A stretch of 10,552 nt of DNA. It comes from JAJRRA01 sp048636595 (lineage in GTDB: Bacteria > Pseudomonadota > Gammaproteobacteria > Xanthomonadales > SZUA-36). The stretch lies in the NCBI GenBank assembly GCA_048636595.1, contig JAIVWI010000107.1, positions 1 to 10,552 on the forward strand, written 5' to 3'. Below the pieces are notes generated by a model. It was given only the letters and a program-made list of their open reading frames with translations. It made no database searches and was not told where the DNA came from. This document shows positions 1-6,829 of the stretch, one piece after another. A program made the translations under genes and the position numbers. How positions within the stretch are numbered: the stretch's first letter is position 1; every line of letters starts with the position of its first letter.

Positions 1-498
1 CCAATCCCGGAATTTATCCGTCCAATCGCCAAAAAACCAATTGGAATTCCGGGGCGTTTGGTCCCCTATGCGGCCCAGAAACCGGTGCTTTCCATGGTCC
101 TGAACGAGGCTTTTCGGGAGCCCATTCGACACGGTGAACTGGATTTTCTGGAGGGCGCCAAAGTCAGGATCAAGATAACGGATCTGTGCATAGACTGGCT
201 GATCACCGTGGGCGCTGATCGATTCATCCCGACAGACCGCAAACTGGAAGATGATGTATGCATCAGCGGCGAGAGCCTCGACTTTGTCCTGCTGGCTACC
301 CGCCAGGCCGACCCCGACACCCTGTTTTTTCAACGCCGGATCCGGATAGAAGGCGATACAGAGCTTGGGCTGGGTGTAAAAAACACCATGGACAGCATGG
401 ATTGGGACGACCTGCCGATGCCGCTACGCAAACTCCTGCAGGGCGTGGGCGCGATTATTGAAAAGTTGGAAAGGAGGAGTCAGGAAAAGGAGCCCTGA
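1..498 (+). CDS. ubiT: UbiT, SCP2-domain factor of O2-independent ubiquinone biosynthesis (5'-truncated by window edge)
   Basis: The reading frame is open to base 1 and ends at TGA 496-498, giving 165 visible residues. E. coli UbiT (YhbT) has about 174, so only a few N-terminal residues should be missing. The residues visible before the TTG at 58 (RPIAKKPIGIPGRLVPY) align with the E. coli N-terminal region, so that TTG is not the true start. The family signature is clear: GELDFLEG near visible residues 46-53, then DPDTLFFQRRIRIEGDTELG and VKNTMDSMDWDDLP. From family knowledge, UbiT is a lipid-binding SCP2 protein that works with the hydroxylases UbiU and UbiV to make ubiquinone without O2. 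The ubiU and ubiV genes may lie just outside the left edge. The next gene, rquA, also acts on ubiquinone, which fits. The assignment rests on remembered similarity to YhbT and is strong. Confidence 0.92.
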   Translation, partial: PIPEFIRPIAKKPIGIPGRLVPYAAQKPVLSMVLNEAFREPIRHGELDFLEGAKVRIKITDLCIDWLITVGADRFIPTDRKLEDDVCISGESLDFVLLATRQADPDTLFFQRRIRIEGDTELGLGVKNTMDSMDWDDLPMPLRKLLQGVGAIIEKLERRSQEKEP

Positions 499-536
499 TC
501 CCGTTTCTACCACAGTCTCCCATCCCTACACCAAAG

Positions 537-550
537 TTGATGCAGGTCAT
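537..550 (+). promoter_or_regulatory. Candidate FNR/Anr-type binding site upstream of rquA
   Basis: The sequence TTGATGCAGGTCAT matches the FNR consensus TTGAT-N4-ATCAA at 8 of 10 positions: the left half is perfect and the right half is GTCAT. If it acted as a class II site centred at -41.5, the -10 element would fall at 573-578, where TAGAGT is found (4 of 6 matches to TATAAT), with transcription starting near 585. Oxygen control suits the flanking quinone genes, but the right half-site is poor. The site is a hypothesis. Confidence 0.35.
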
Positions 551-597
551 TGTTGCTTTCACCCTCCCCGAATAGAGTGCATCAGATCATAATTTAT

Positions 598-631
598 CGC
601 CGTCATGATCGATTCGATCTGGCGGCGTTTT
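598..631 (+). terminator. Palindromic hairpin followed by TTTT in the ubiT-rquA gap (terminator, attenuator or operator)
   Basis: A perfect palindrome, GATCGA-T-TCGATC, spans 607-619. It is flanked by CGCCG (598-602) and CGGCG (623-627), which can pair across a small internal loop. TTTT follows at 628-631. The structure could end ubiT transcription. If rquA is transcribed from a start near 585 it would instead lie in the rquA leader as an attenuator-like element. The one-nucleotide loop of the inner palindrome is tight, so a protein operator is a third possibility. The T-tract is short. Confidence 0.4.
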
Positions 632-676
632 CTGGAAGCAGGCAAAAGATGAGTCGCCTGGAATGAGGGTAAAACC

Positions 677-1447
677 ATGGATGATATTGCACGGCCAATT
701 GAACAAGCCCAGTCCCTTCATGTAGAAGTCACAGCAGGGAATACAAACGTAAATTCCCCGGTGTCGCTGGTGCCCGATGTCACTGTACCGGAAATTCCGG
801 ACTATCTGCATGATATTTATTATTGGGCTTACCTCAATCCCCGCAATGTAAAACTTCTCGATCGTGAGGTAGTGGTCAGAACCATTCTCTGGCAGCAGCA
901 CAAACGGCTTCAGAGACTCGCCTTTGCCGAAATCGAACCAGGCCAAAGTGTTTTGCAGTCAACCTGTGTCTACGGCAGTTTTTCGGCAAACCTGGCGGAG
1001 CATATTGGCCGGGCCGGCACGCTGGACATTGTCGATGTTGCAAAGGTGCAGGTGGATAATGCCCGGCTCAAACTCCAGGCATACCCGCAAATAACGGTAC
1101 ATCATGCCAACGTACTGCATTTGGACAACAGGCCTTTTGATGTAGTGCTTTGCTATTTCCTGCTGCATGAACTGCCTGATATTGACAAGCAAAAAGCGAC
1201 AAATGTGCTGCTGGACAAGGTGCTTCCGGGCGGAAAAGTGGTGTTTGTCGACTATCACAAACCCCGTTGGTGGCACCCGATCAAGCCGATCACCAGCCTG
1301 GTTTTCGATACGCTTGAACCCTTTGCCAAGGGCTTGTGGCGCAAGGAGATCCGGGATTTCGCAGACAAACCTGAACGATTCACCTGGCGTAAAGAGCCCT
1401 GCTTCGGTGATCTGTTCCAGAAAGTTGTCGCTACGCGTATTAACTAA
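677..1447 (+). CDS. rquA: RquA, rhodoquinone biosynthesis enzyme (methyltransferase-like)
   Basis: This 256-residue protein carries the hallmarks of RquA. The N-terminal part has IYYWAYLNPRNVKLLDREVV (47-66) and ILWQQHKRL. The SAM motif I region is altered to SVLQSTCVYGSFS (91-103) in place of the usual acidic residue and GxGxG. DVAKVQVDNA follows (120-129), then FDVVLCYFLLHELP (154-167), PGGKVVFVDYHKPRWWHPIK (184-203) and LEPFAKGLWRKEI (213-225). By established work RquA replaces a methoxy group of ubiquinone with an amino group, using SAM as amino donor, to form rhodoquinone, which feeds electrons to fumarate reductase under low oxygen. TGAGGG at 664-669, 7 nt before the ATG, supports this start. 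The divergent motif I argues against an ordinary methyltransferase. The gene follows ubiT and converges on the fabA operon. RquA is patchily distributed and often spread by horizontal transfer. Confidence 0.9.
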   Translation: MDDIARPIEQAQSLHVEVTAGNTNVNSPVSLVPDVTVPEIPDYLHDIYYWAYLNPRNVKLLDREVVVRTILWQQHKRLQRLAFAEIEPGQSVLQSTCVYGSFSANLAEHIGRAGTLDIVDVAKVQVDNARLKLQAYPQITVHHANVLHLDNRPFDVVLCYFLLHELPDIDKQKATNVLLDKVLPGGKVVFVDYHKPRWWHPIKPITSLVFDTLEPFAKGLWRKEIRDFADKPERFTWRKEPCFGDLFQKVVATRIN

Positions 1448-1462
1448 GGTGCGCTATGCAGC

Positions 1463-2218
1463 CTATTCCGGTTTGCGGAATTTCAGCGTGAACCGGTCCG
1501 TGTTGCCGGTTACGGTCTTGCGGCCGACCTCGTAACGCAGTTCATCATCCGGGCGGAAATGCAGCGTGGCATAGTCCACCAATTCAAAACCGGCGGCCTG
1601 GATTTCCTTGATGGCGAGGACCGGGTCCATGCGCCGGCGGTTTTCGTCGTCATCGGCTTCCATGTGGCGGCGGGTGTGGTCGACCACGGCATAAATTCCA
1701 CCGGGTTTGAGCGCTTCAAACGCCGCCTTGTTCATGGCCGCGCGGCCTTCCGCCGCAAAATTGTGGTAGTTGCGGAAAGTCAGCACCATGTCGGCGTTCT
1801 GCACGCCCAGCCCGTCAAATTCCAGCATATAAAAGCGTGATCCTTCCGGCCGGTAAATTTTTGCATCCTGGGCAACGATGTTGATGTTTTCAAAGCCCGG
1901 TTTGCCGGCCAGGGATTCTTCTATGCGGCCGGTTCCGAATGCTGCAAAATACTCACCGTTTTCCGCCATGACCGGCGCCAGCAATTTGGTGTACCAGCCC
2001 CCGCCCGGTAACAGTTCAACGATGCGCATGTCATCGCGCAAACCGAAAAACCGCAGGGTTTCCACCGGCATGCGGTTGCGATCACGTTCAAGCTCGCGTT
2101 CGGTACGCACATCTGAGGCCATGGCGGCCTTGAGCTTTGTCTCTACTGCATCAAAATCATCGGCGGCGGCCACATTGCACAGCAGGGCAGCGGCCAGGAT
2201 CATCAAGCTTTTATTCAT
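1463..2218 (-). CDS. Predicted exported protein with class I SAM-methyltransferase fold (COG4798-like)
   Basis: The protein has 251 residues. Residues 1-19 look like a Sec signal peptide: MNK, a hydrophobic stretch to about residue 16, then AAA before DDF. No proper lipobox is present (Cys14 is preceded by Leu, not a small residue). The rest resembles class I methyltransferases: motif I-like IVELLPGGGWYTKLL (66-80), an MVLTFRNYHNF strand (144-154), FEALKPGGIYAVVDH (167-181) and a C-terminal FTLKFRKP strand. This pattern fits the COG4798 'predicted methyltransferase' group, whose substrate I do not know. An exported methyltransferase is odd, because SAM is cytoplasmic. The protein may be inactive as a methyltransferase, may bind another ligand, or may stay in the cytoplasm. 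It is the last gene of the fabA-fabB operon, 9 bp after fabB, and its AGGA overlaps the fabB TAG stop. Confidence 0.75.
   Translation of the reverse strand: MNKSLMILAAALLCNVAAADDFDAVETKLKAAMASDVRTERELERDRNRMPVETLRFFGLRDDMRIVELLPGGGWYTKLLAPVMAENGEYFAAFGTGRIEESLAGKPGFENINIVAQDAKIYRPEGSRFYMLEFDGLGVQNADMVLTFRNYHNFAAEGRAAMNKAAFEALKPGGIYAVVDHTRRHMEADDDENRRRMDPVLAIKEIQAAGFELVDYATLHFRPDDELRYEVGRKTVTGNTDRFTLKFRKPE
1465..1481. other. Short inverted repeat at the rquA/methyltransferase convergence
   Basis: ATTCCG (1465-1470) and CGGAAT (1476-1481) form a perfect 6-bp stem with a 5-nt loop, inside the last codons of the - strand gene. On the + strand only TTT (1481-1483) follows. It is the only hairpin I find near the 15-bp convergent gap, so it may help end rquA transcription, but it is weak as an intrinsic terminator. 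Confidence 0.25.
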
Positions 2219-2227
2219 GGGATTTTC

Positions 2228-3445
2228 CTATTGATCGAGAAGACTGAACACGATGGAAGCATTGGTGCCACCGAATCCAAAATTATTGCTCATCACCGTG
2301 TTAACACCGGCGTTTTCTTTACTTTCCAGCAAAATGGGCATGCCGTCGGCTATCGGATCCAGTTCTGAAATATTGGCCGAGCCTGCCATGAAGTTGTTTT
2401 CAAGCATGAGAAGGCAATGGATGGCTTCTTGTACACCCGCCGCGCCGAGTGAATGTCCACACAGGGATTTGCTTGAACTGAACGGAGGCATATTGCCATT
2501 GAATACTTCGCGCATGGCGTCGAGTTCGGCAATATCCCCCACCGGCGTGCTGGTGCCATGGGTGTTGATGTAGTCTATCGGCGCATCGACGGTGGTCATG
2601 GCCTGTTGCATGCAACGCACGGCGCCTTCACCGGAAGGCGCGACCATGTTGACGCCGTCGGATGTCGCGCCGTAGCCGGTAATTTCGGCGTAAATTTTTG
2701 CGCCGCGGGCTCTTGCGTGGTCCAGTTCTTCCAGTACCAGCATGCCGCCGCCGGCCGCGATCACGAAACCGTCGCGCCCGGTGTCATAGGGGCGTGATGC
2801 AATGGATGGTGTGTCGTTGTAATGGGTTGACAAGGCGCCCATGCCGTCAAACATCATCGCCAGGGACCAGTGTTCTTCTTCACCGCCTCCGGCAAAGATC
2901 AAGTCCTGTTTATCCCACTGTATTTGCTCCATTGCAGCGCCGATGCAATGGGTGCTGGTCGCGCAGGCGGAGGTAATGGAATAGTTGATGCCACGAATGG
3001 CGAAATGGGTGGCCAGGCAGGCGGAAACGGTGCTGCTCATGGCTTTTGGAACCACGTAGGGGCCTACACGTCGCACACCCCTTTCCCGCAGCTTGTCAGC
3101 GCCCTGGACAGTGCTGGCGCTCGATGCCCCCCCTGACCCGGCAATCAGCCCGGTGCGTGAATTTGAAACCTCGTCATCAGTCAGGCCTGCATCCTTTATG
3201 GCTTTTTGCATCGCCACGTATGCGTAAGCGGCCGCGTCGCCCATAAAACGGCGAACCTTGCGATCAATATGCTCGGTGAGGTCAATATCCACCGATCCGC
3301 AGACATGGCTGCGCAATCCAATTTCCTTGAAATCCTCATTGAAAGTGATGCCTGATTTACCCAGGCGCAATGACTCAAGCACGGATTCCCTGGTATTTCC
3401 CAGGCAGGAAACGATACCCATACCCGTTACAACTACCCGTCGCAT
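2228..3445 (-). CDS. fabB: FabB, 3-oxoacyl-ACP synthase I
   Basis: At 405 residues this is almost exactly the length of E. coli FabB (406). FabB condenses malonyl-ACP with acyl-ACP, including the cis-3-decenoyl-ACP made by FabA, so the chain can be extended with its double bond. The catalytic Cys is C161 in SITSACATSTHCIG, and the two catalytic histidines are H296 (NTHGTSTPVGD) and H331 (KSLCGHSLGAAG). Each is offset by two from E. coli C163/H298/H333. The FabB-type segments GGGEEEHW (187-194) and ASRPYDTGRDGFVIAAGGG (216-234) are present, and NNFGFGGTNAS lies near the C-terminus. GAGGAAG, overlapping the fabA stop, sits 5 nt before the ATG. The 10-bp gap to fabA and 9-bp gap to the methyltransferase indicate one operon. 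Confidence 0.97.
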   Translation of the reverse strand: MRRVVVTGMGIVSCLGNTRESVLESLRLGKSGITFNEDFKEIGLRSHVCGSVDIDLTEHIDRKVRRFMGDAAAYAYVAMQKAIKDAGLTDDEVSNSRTGLIAGSGGASSASTVQGADKLRERGVRRVGPYVVPKAMSSTVSACLATHFAIRGINYSITSACATSTHCIGAAMEQIQWDKQDLIFAGGGEEEHWSLAMMFDGMGALSTHYNDTPSIASRPYDTGRDGFVIAAGGGMLVLEELDHARARGAKIYAEITGYGATSDGVNMVAPSGEGAVRCMQQAMTTVDAPIDYINTHGTSTPVGDIAELDAMREVFNGNMPPFSSSKSLCGHSLGAAGVQEAIHCLLMLENNFMAGSANISELDPIADGMPILLESKENAGVNTVMSNNFGFGGTNASIVFSLLDQ

Positions 3446-3455
3446 GTGGTCTTCC

Positions 3456-3983
3456 TCAAAAGTTATCGGTGGAAAGGAACAGCCCGACCTTTAAATCCTC
3501 GGCTGTATAAATGGTTCGCCCGTCTACCGAGACGGTGCCGTCGGCAATGATCATGCTTAATCTACGCATGATCAATCTTTTCACCTCCAGTTTGTAGGTC
3601 ACCTTTTGAGCGGTCGGCAAAATCTGGCCGGTGAATTTCACCTTGCCGGAACCCAGCGCGCGCCCTTTGCCCTTGCAGCCGGACCAGGAGAGGAAAAAGC
3701 CGCATAATTGCCACAGCGCATCCAGGCCCAGGCAACCCGGCATGACCGGGTCCTCAACAAAGTGGCAGCCAAAAAACCACAGGTCCGGATTGATATCCAG
3801 CTCGGCGGTGATACACCCCTTGTCGTGGAGCCCGCCCTCGTTGTTGATTTCGCTTATGCGGTCAAACATCAACATGTTTCCCGTTGGAAGTTTTGCGGTG
3901 TCTGGACCGAATAAACGACCCGCGCCGCATAGTTCTAATTCGTCCCGGTTGTAGGCGTTTTTTCTGTCGTCCGGTATGTCCAT
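3456..3983 (-). CDS. fabA: FabA, 3-hydroxydecanoyl-ACP dehydratase/isomerase
   Basis: FabA dehydrates 3-hydroxydecanoyl-ACP and isomerises the trans-2 product to cis-3-decenoyl-ACP, the oxygen-independent entry to unsaturated fatty acids. The protein contains PDLWFFGCHFVEDPVMPGCL and GLDALWQLCGFFLSW, with the active-site His and Asp equivalent to E. coli H70 and D84. GKGRALGSGKVKFTGQILPT and a C-terminal YTAEDLKVGLF follow, all close to E. coli FabA. I chose the ATG at 3983 (175 residues; E. coli has 172). A GTG at 4013 is also in frame, but it would extend the protein by ten residues beyond the family and sit only a few bases after the predicted transcription start. The gene leads the fabA-fabB-methyltransferase operon. 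Confidence 0.95.
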   Translation of the reverse strand: MDIPDDRKNAYNRDELELCGAGRLFGPDTAKLPTGNMLMFDRISEINNEGGLHDKGCITAELDINPDLWFFGCHFVEDPVMPGCLGLDALWQLCGFFLSWSGCKGKGRALGSGKVKFTGQILPTAQKVTYKLEVKRLIMRRLSMIIADGTVSVDGRTIYTAEDLKVGLFLSTDNF

Positions 3984-4026
3984 GTGAATGTCTATCTCGT
4001 CAGGGATCAGCACTAATTATTGAGGG

Positions 4027-4055
4027 ATTATACAGTCAAAAAAGACATTTTTGCT
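4027..4055 (-). promoter_or_regulatory. Candidate promoter of the fabA operon
   Basis: On the - strand a perfect TATAAT lies at 4027-4032. The element 17 bp upstream, AGCAAA (4050-4055), is a poor -35, so an activator or alternative contacts may be needed. Transcription would start near 4020, leaving a leader of roughly 37 nt to the chosen fabA ATG. I see no clear FabR-, FadR- or DesT-type palindrome. Confidence 0.5.
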
Positions 4056-4060
4056 CGCAT

Positions 4061-4094
4061 AAAAAAACCGCGGCTGGTTAAGGCCAGCCGCGGT
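4061..4094 (-). terminator. Rho-independent terminator of the TonB-dependent receptor gene
   Basis: An 11-bp perfect GC-rich stem is formed by 4067-4077 and 4084-4094, with a 6-nt loop. On the - strand it is followed by seven T residues (the A-tract 4061-4067). It begins 15 bp after the receptor stop codon and isolates the receptor transcript from the fabA operon. Confidence 0.93.
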
Positions 4095-4108
4095 CTTCCA
4101 TGATGGGA

Positions 4109-6598
4109 TCAGAATCTCTGACCGAATCTAATACCAAACGACCGTGGCCGGTTGAACGCGGTAGTCCAGTTATTTCCGGGCGGATGGTTATAACCTGGCA
4201 CTTCGTCACCATAGCCCGGGTCTTTGATATCGAGTGTTGCACGTTCATCAAGGAGGTTATTGATGTAAAAAGTGAGCGTCCAGTTGTCTCTGTCGATGCC
4301 CGCGGAGAGATTCACCAGCGTGTAATCATCCATCTCCCGCCTGGCGGGAGCATTGATTGAGGGGAAGAAAGTCAGCGTGTCCAGATCGTTCCAGCGTTTG
4401 CCGGTGTAGGATACCGCCGCCTGGAAAAAGCCGGGCATGGAACCAAGCTCAAAATTACTGCGCCAAATGCCGGTCAGCTGTAATTTTGGAATATAAGGCA
4501 TGCGTGTTCCCTTAGGGGCGTTAAACGGGACGTCGGTTCCCTCATCGGCCGGATTCTGCCAGAAATCAGTAGTAAGCTTGGCGTCGTTATAGGAGCCCGA
4601 GAAAGTCAGGTAGTTGCGGTCATTTATCAGCCAGGTCAGATCCCATTCCACACCCTTGGTTCTGGAGTCGCCGACATTCTGAACGATGGTCAGGTTGGAA
4701 ACGGTGAAGTCGAGGAAGCCAAACTGGAAATTATCCCAGTCAATGAGATAGGCTGCACCGTTGAATCGAACCGTGCCATCAGCCAGGGTCAGCTTCCAGC
4801 CGAATTCGTAGTTGGTGATAAAGTCGGGATCGTATTGTTCAAGGCCTTCTACCCGTGCGCGGTTTGCACCACCGGCCCGGAAGCCTTCGGACCAGGTGAC
4901 ATAAATCATCTTGTCATTATCAATGCGGTATTCGAGATTACCCTTGAAGGCCCAGTCATCGCCTTTGGCCACGCTATCGAGGATCCGGGTGTCGAAGCAG
5001 GGAAACTGCATTTCGCCGCCTTCCTCCGCAGGGATCTCGACAAAAACACCGTCTATGTATTGACCGGTGCAGTGCCGGGCAAAACCGTTAAAACCGTACA
5101 GTGTATTATCGAACTCGAAGTACCTGGCGCCAAATGTGCCGGTAAATTTGTCGGTAAAGTCAAAGGTCAGTTCTCCGAAAACGGCTGTGTCGCGATCTTC
5201 ACGGATCTGGTACGTCTGCCACACCGTGGTGCCTCCATAGCGACTAGAGTCAGAGGAGGGCAGGACCACCGTTCTGGCCGGGTCCAGATCAGGAACGATC
5301 CACTGCAGGTCGAAGTTGTGCTCCTGTTTCTGATAAAACAGGCCGCCTATCCAGCGCAAGCGCTGGTCCGCTGAGGACTGGATGCGCAGTTCATGGCTAT
5401 TGCGTGAAAACCTGTTTCTGGCGCCAACGTATTGCGTTCCGATAGCGCATTCGTAGTAGTCGGTGTTTTCGTCCCAGCGATCACTGTAGTAAGCACACCA
5501 TTGGTCCTCTGGTTCATAATCAGCCCCTTGAAAGGCCCAATATTCCGTGTAATCACTGTAGTCGTACTCGTAGTTCTGGTCCCGGTCCAGATAAGCACCC
5601 GCATAAACGAGGTCGACATCTCCGATACTGCCATTCAGCGTTAATGAGGCCTGATACCAATCATCTGTGCCGTTGGCCTCCCAGAATCTGCCGGTTTCCA
5701 GCTCGCCAAAGAGCTCCGGATTGCTCTCCCAATAGCCGTCCTGATCCGAATTCTGGACAATGATACCCGGCGTAATTGACCAGTTGTCGTTCAGATCGAT
5801 CCTGAGCAAGGCCCGCAGGCCCGTGGTCGTCGCTTCGTTTTGATCTTCCTCGGCAACACTATCAATTATATGGGTCCGCGGCCCTGGAAAGGTCATTGTG
5901 GTCGGCACCACATCAATATACCCGCCTATCTTTTTGTGCCAGCCCACCAGCCTGACTGCGGCGCGCTCGCCCAGGGGGAAGTTCCAGAAGCCACTCAGGT
6001 CATAACCCAGATCACCGCTTTTGACCGTATTGGCTTCGAGGTCATAGCCGCCGGTGGATACGCCCATCTCCGGCTTGTTGGTGATGATGCGAATGGTGCC
6101 CGACTGGCTGCCCTGGCCATAGAGCGTGCCTTGCGGGCCGGCCAAAACTTCAACCCGGGCGATGTCGTACATGTGGATATCCAGGATCTGGCTGATCGTG
6201 GTAACCGGCTGCTCGTCCAGGTAATAGCCGACGCTGGGCATGGAAGCGGAGTGGTTGCCGTCGCCGCCACTGGCAATACCGCGCATGTAGATCTGGCCCC
6301 AACCAGGGGCAGTACCGGCACTGCCGGCGGCAAGTGCAACGGTCGGCAGAAATTGAATGAAGTCACCGAATGCCCGTACATTAAGGTTTTCCAATTGCTC
6401 GTTACCCAGCACCTGGATTGAAACGGCCACATCCTGCAAACTTTGTTCGCGTTTTTGTGCGGTGACGATAACTTCTTCAAGCATACTCGCACTTTCGTCC
6501 TGAGCCTGTGCCGGCGTCACAATCGTAGCGGCAACTACAGAACCCACCAGGGCCATGGAAATTGATTGGGTCAATTGATTTCGGTGGAATTTCTTCAT
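4109..6598 (-). CDS. TonB-dependent outer membrane receptor
   Basis: From the chosen ATG the protein has 829 residues. A signal peptide (MKKFHRNQLTQSISMALVGS, ending near TPAQAQ) is followed by a TonB-box-like LEEVIVTAQKRE at about 40-51. The plug domain (about 55-176) carries YMRGIASGG, YYLDEQPV and the plug hallmark VEVLAGPQGTLYGQGSQSGT with IRIITNKP. The C-terminal barrel ends in SFGIRFGQRF, with the terminal Phe used for outer-membrane insertion. Such receptors import large or scarce ligands with energy from TonB-ExbBD; nothing identifies the ligand. Residues 342-384 form an unusual Tyr/Asp/Glu-rich segment with ten tyrosines, and the only four cysteines are at 368, 384, 510 and 534, suggesting two disulfides. 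The gene is divergent from a TPR-sulfotransferase. An in-frame TTG 75 bp upstream has no ribosome site and would bury the signal peptide. Confidence 0.93.
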   Translation of the reverse strand: MKKFHRNQLTQSISMALVGSVVAATIVTPAQAQDESASMLEEVIVTAQKREQSLQDVAVSIQVLGNEQLENLNVRAFGDFIQFLPTVALAAGSAGTAPGWGQIYMRGIASGGDGNHSASMPSVGYYLDEQPVTTISQILDIHMYDIARVEVLAGPQGTLYGQGSQSGTIRIITNKPEMGVSTGGYDLEANTVKSGDLGYDLSGFWNFPLGERAAVRLVGWHKKIGGYIDVVPTTMTFPGPRTHIIDSVAEEDQNEATTTGLRALLRIDLNDNWSITPGIIVQNSDQDGYWESNPELFGELETGRFWEANGTDDWYQASLTLNGSIGDVDLVYAGAYLDRDQNYEYDYSDYTEYWAFQGADYEPEDQWCAYYSDRWDENTDYYECAIGTQYVGARNRFSRNSHELRIQSSADQRLRWIGGLFYQKQEHNFDLQWIVPDLDPARTVVLPSSDSSRYGGTTVWQTYQIREDRDTAVFGELTFDFTDKFTGTFGARYFEFDNTLYGFNGFARHCTGQYIDGVFVEIPAEEGGEMQFPCFDTRILDSVAKGDDWAFKGNLEYRIDNDKMIYVTWSEGFRAGGANRARVEGLEQYDPDFITNYEFGWKLTLADGTVRFNGAAYLIDWDNFQFGFLDFTVSNLTIVQNVGDSRTKGVEWDLTWLINDRNYLTFSGSYNDAKLTTDFWQNPADEGTDVPFNAPKGTRMPYIPKLQLTGIWRSNFELGSMPGFFQAAVSYTGKRWNDLDTLTFFPSINAPARREMDDYTLVNLSAGIDRDNWTLTFYINNLLDERATLDIKDPGYGDEVPGYNHPPGNNWTTAFNRPRSFGIRFGQRF

Positions 6599-6603
6599 CT
6601 GAA

Positions 6604-6610
6604 TCTCCTC
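6604..6610 (-). promoter_or_regulatory. Ribosome binding site that fixes the receptor start
   Basis: GAGGAGA on the - strand lies 5 nt before the ATG at 6598, directly in front of the signal peptide. It decides in favour of this start over the longer in-frame TTG at 6673. Confidence 0.88.
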
Positions 6611-6829
6611 AATACGATTTTTGGCTATTTTCCCCGCAGACTGAAGCCTGTATCGGCTTTCTCGTTTTTTCAACGCTTATATCTCTGCATAATAACAGTA
6701 TATTTACGGGAACTCTCTTGACTTGGGTCGCAAAAAATCAACAAATCGATGCAGGATTTGACAAAGTGTTGAGCGCCCCCGCAATTCAGGTTGCACCCAT
6801 TCGGTCTGTAATCGTGGATAATACCGTCC
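6611..6829. promoter_or_regulatory. Divergent intergenic region with candidate operator and -35
   Basis: This gap separates the receptor (- strand) from the TPR-sulfotransferase (+ strand) and must hold both promoters. On the + strand TTGACA (6758-6763) is a perfect -35 hexamer, but the sequence 16-18 bp downstream is a poor -10. An inverted repeat, CAAATC (6742-6747) and GATTTG (6755-6760), overlaps it and could be an operator. On the - strand TATACT and TATAAG boxes occur in an AT-rich stretch near 6675-6700, but none has a convincing -35 partner. I see no convincing small gene here. Confidence 0.35.

Noticed and set aside
605..652. 15-codon ORF in the rquA leader, a possible leader peptide
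   Set aside because: It has no ribosome site and its codons overlap the palindrome. Nothing but its presence before rquA supports translation.
1167..1535. 122-residue + strand ORF overlapping rquA
   Set aside because: It is a frame-shifted shadow of rquA running into the antisense of the methyltransferase-fold gene. Both real frames have clear family motifs.
3984..4013. GTG start for fabA giving 185 residues
   Set aside because: It is longer than the family, lacks a Shine-Dalgarno and lies only a few bases from the predicted transcription start.
4835..5374. 179-residue ORF on the + strand
   Set aside because: It lies wholly antisense to the receptor barrel, where the - strand frame has clear family signatures. 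It has no ribosome site and no recognisable motif.
5840..6421. 193-residue ORF on the + strand
   Set aside because: It is antisense to the plug domain of the receptor, whose motifs are unambiguous. The length reflects codon bias of the opposite strand.
6644..6666. AAGCC/GGCTT hairpin before a T-run in the receptor leader
   Set aside because: The stem has only five pairs and points along the + strand where no gene ends, so a terminator role is unlikely.
6599..6673. 25-codon N-terminal extension of the receptor from TTG 6673
   Set aside because: It would put charged residues before the signal peptide and has no ribosome site, while GAGGAGA precedes the ATG at 6598.
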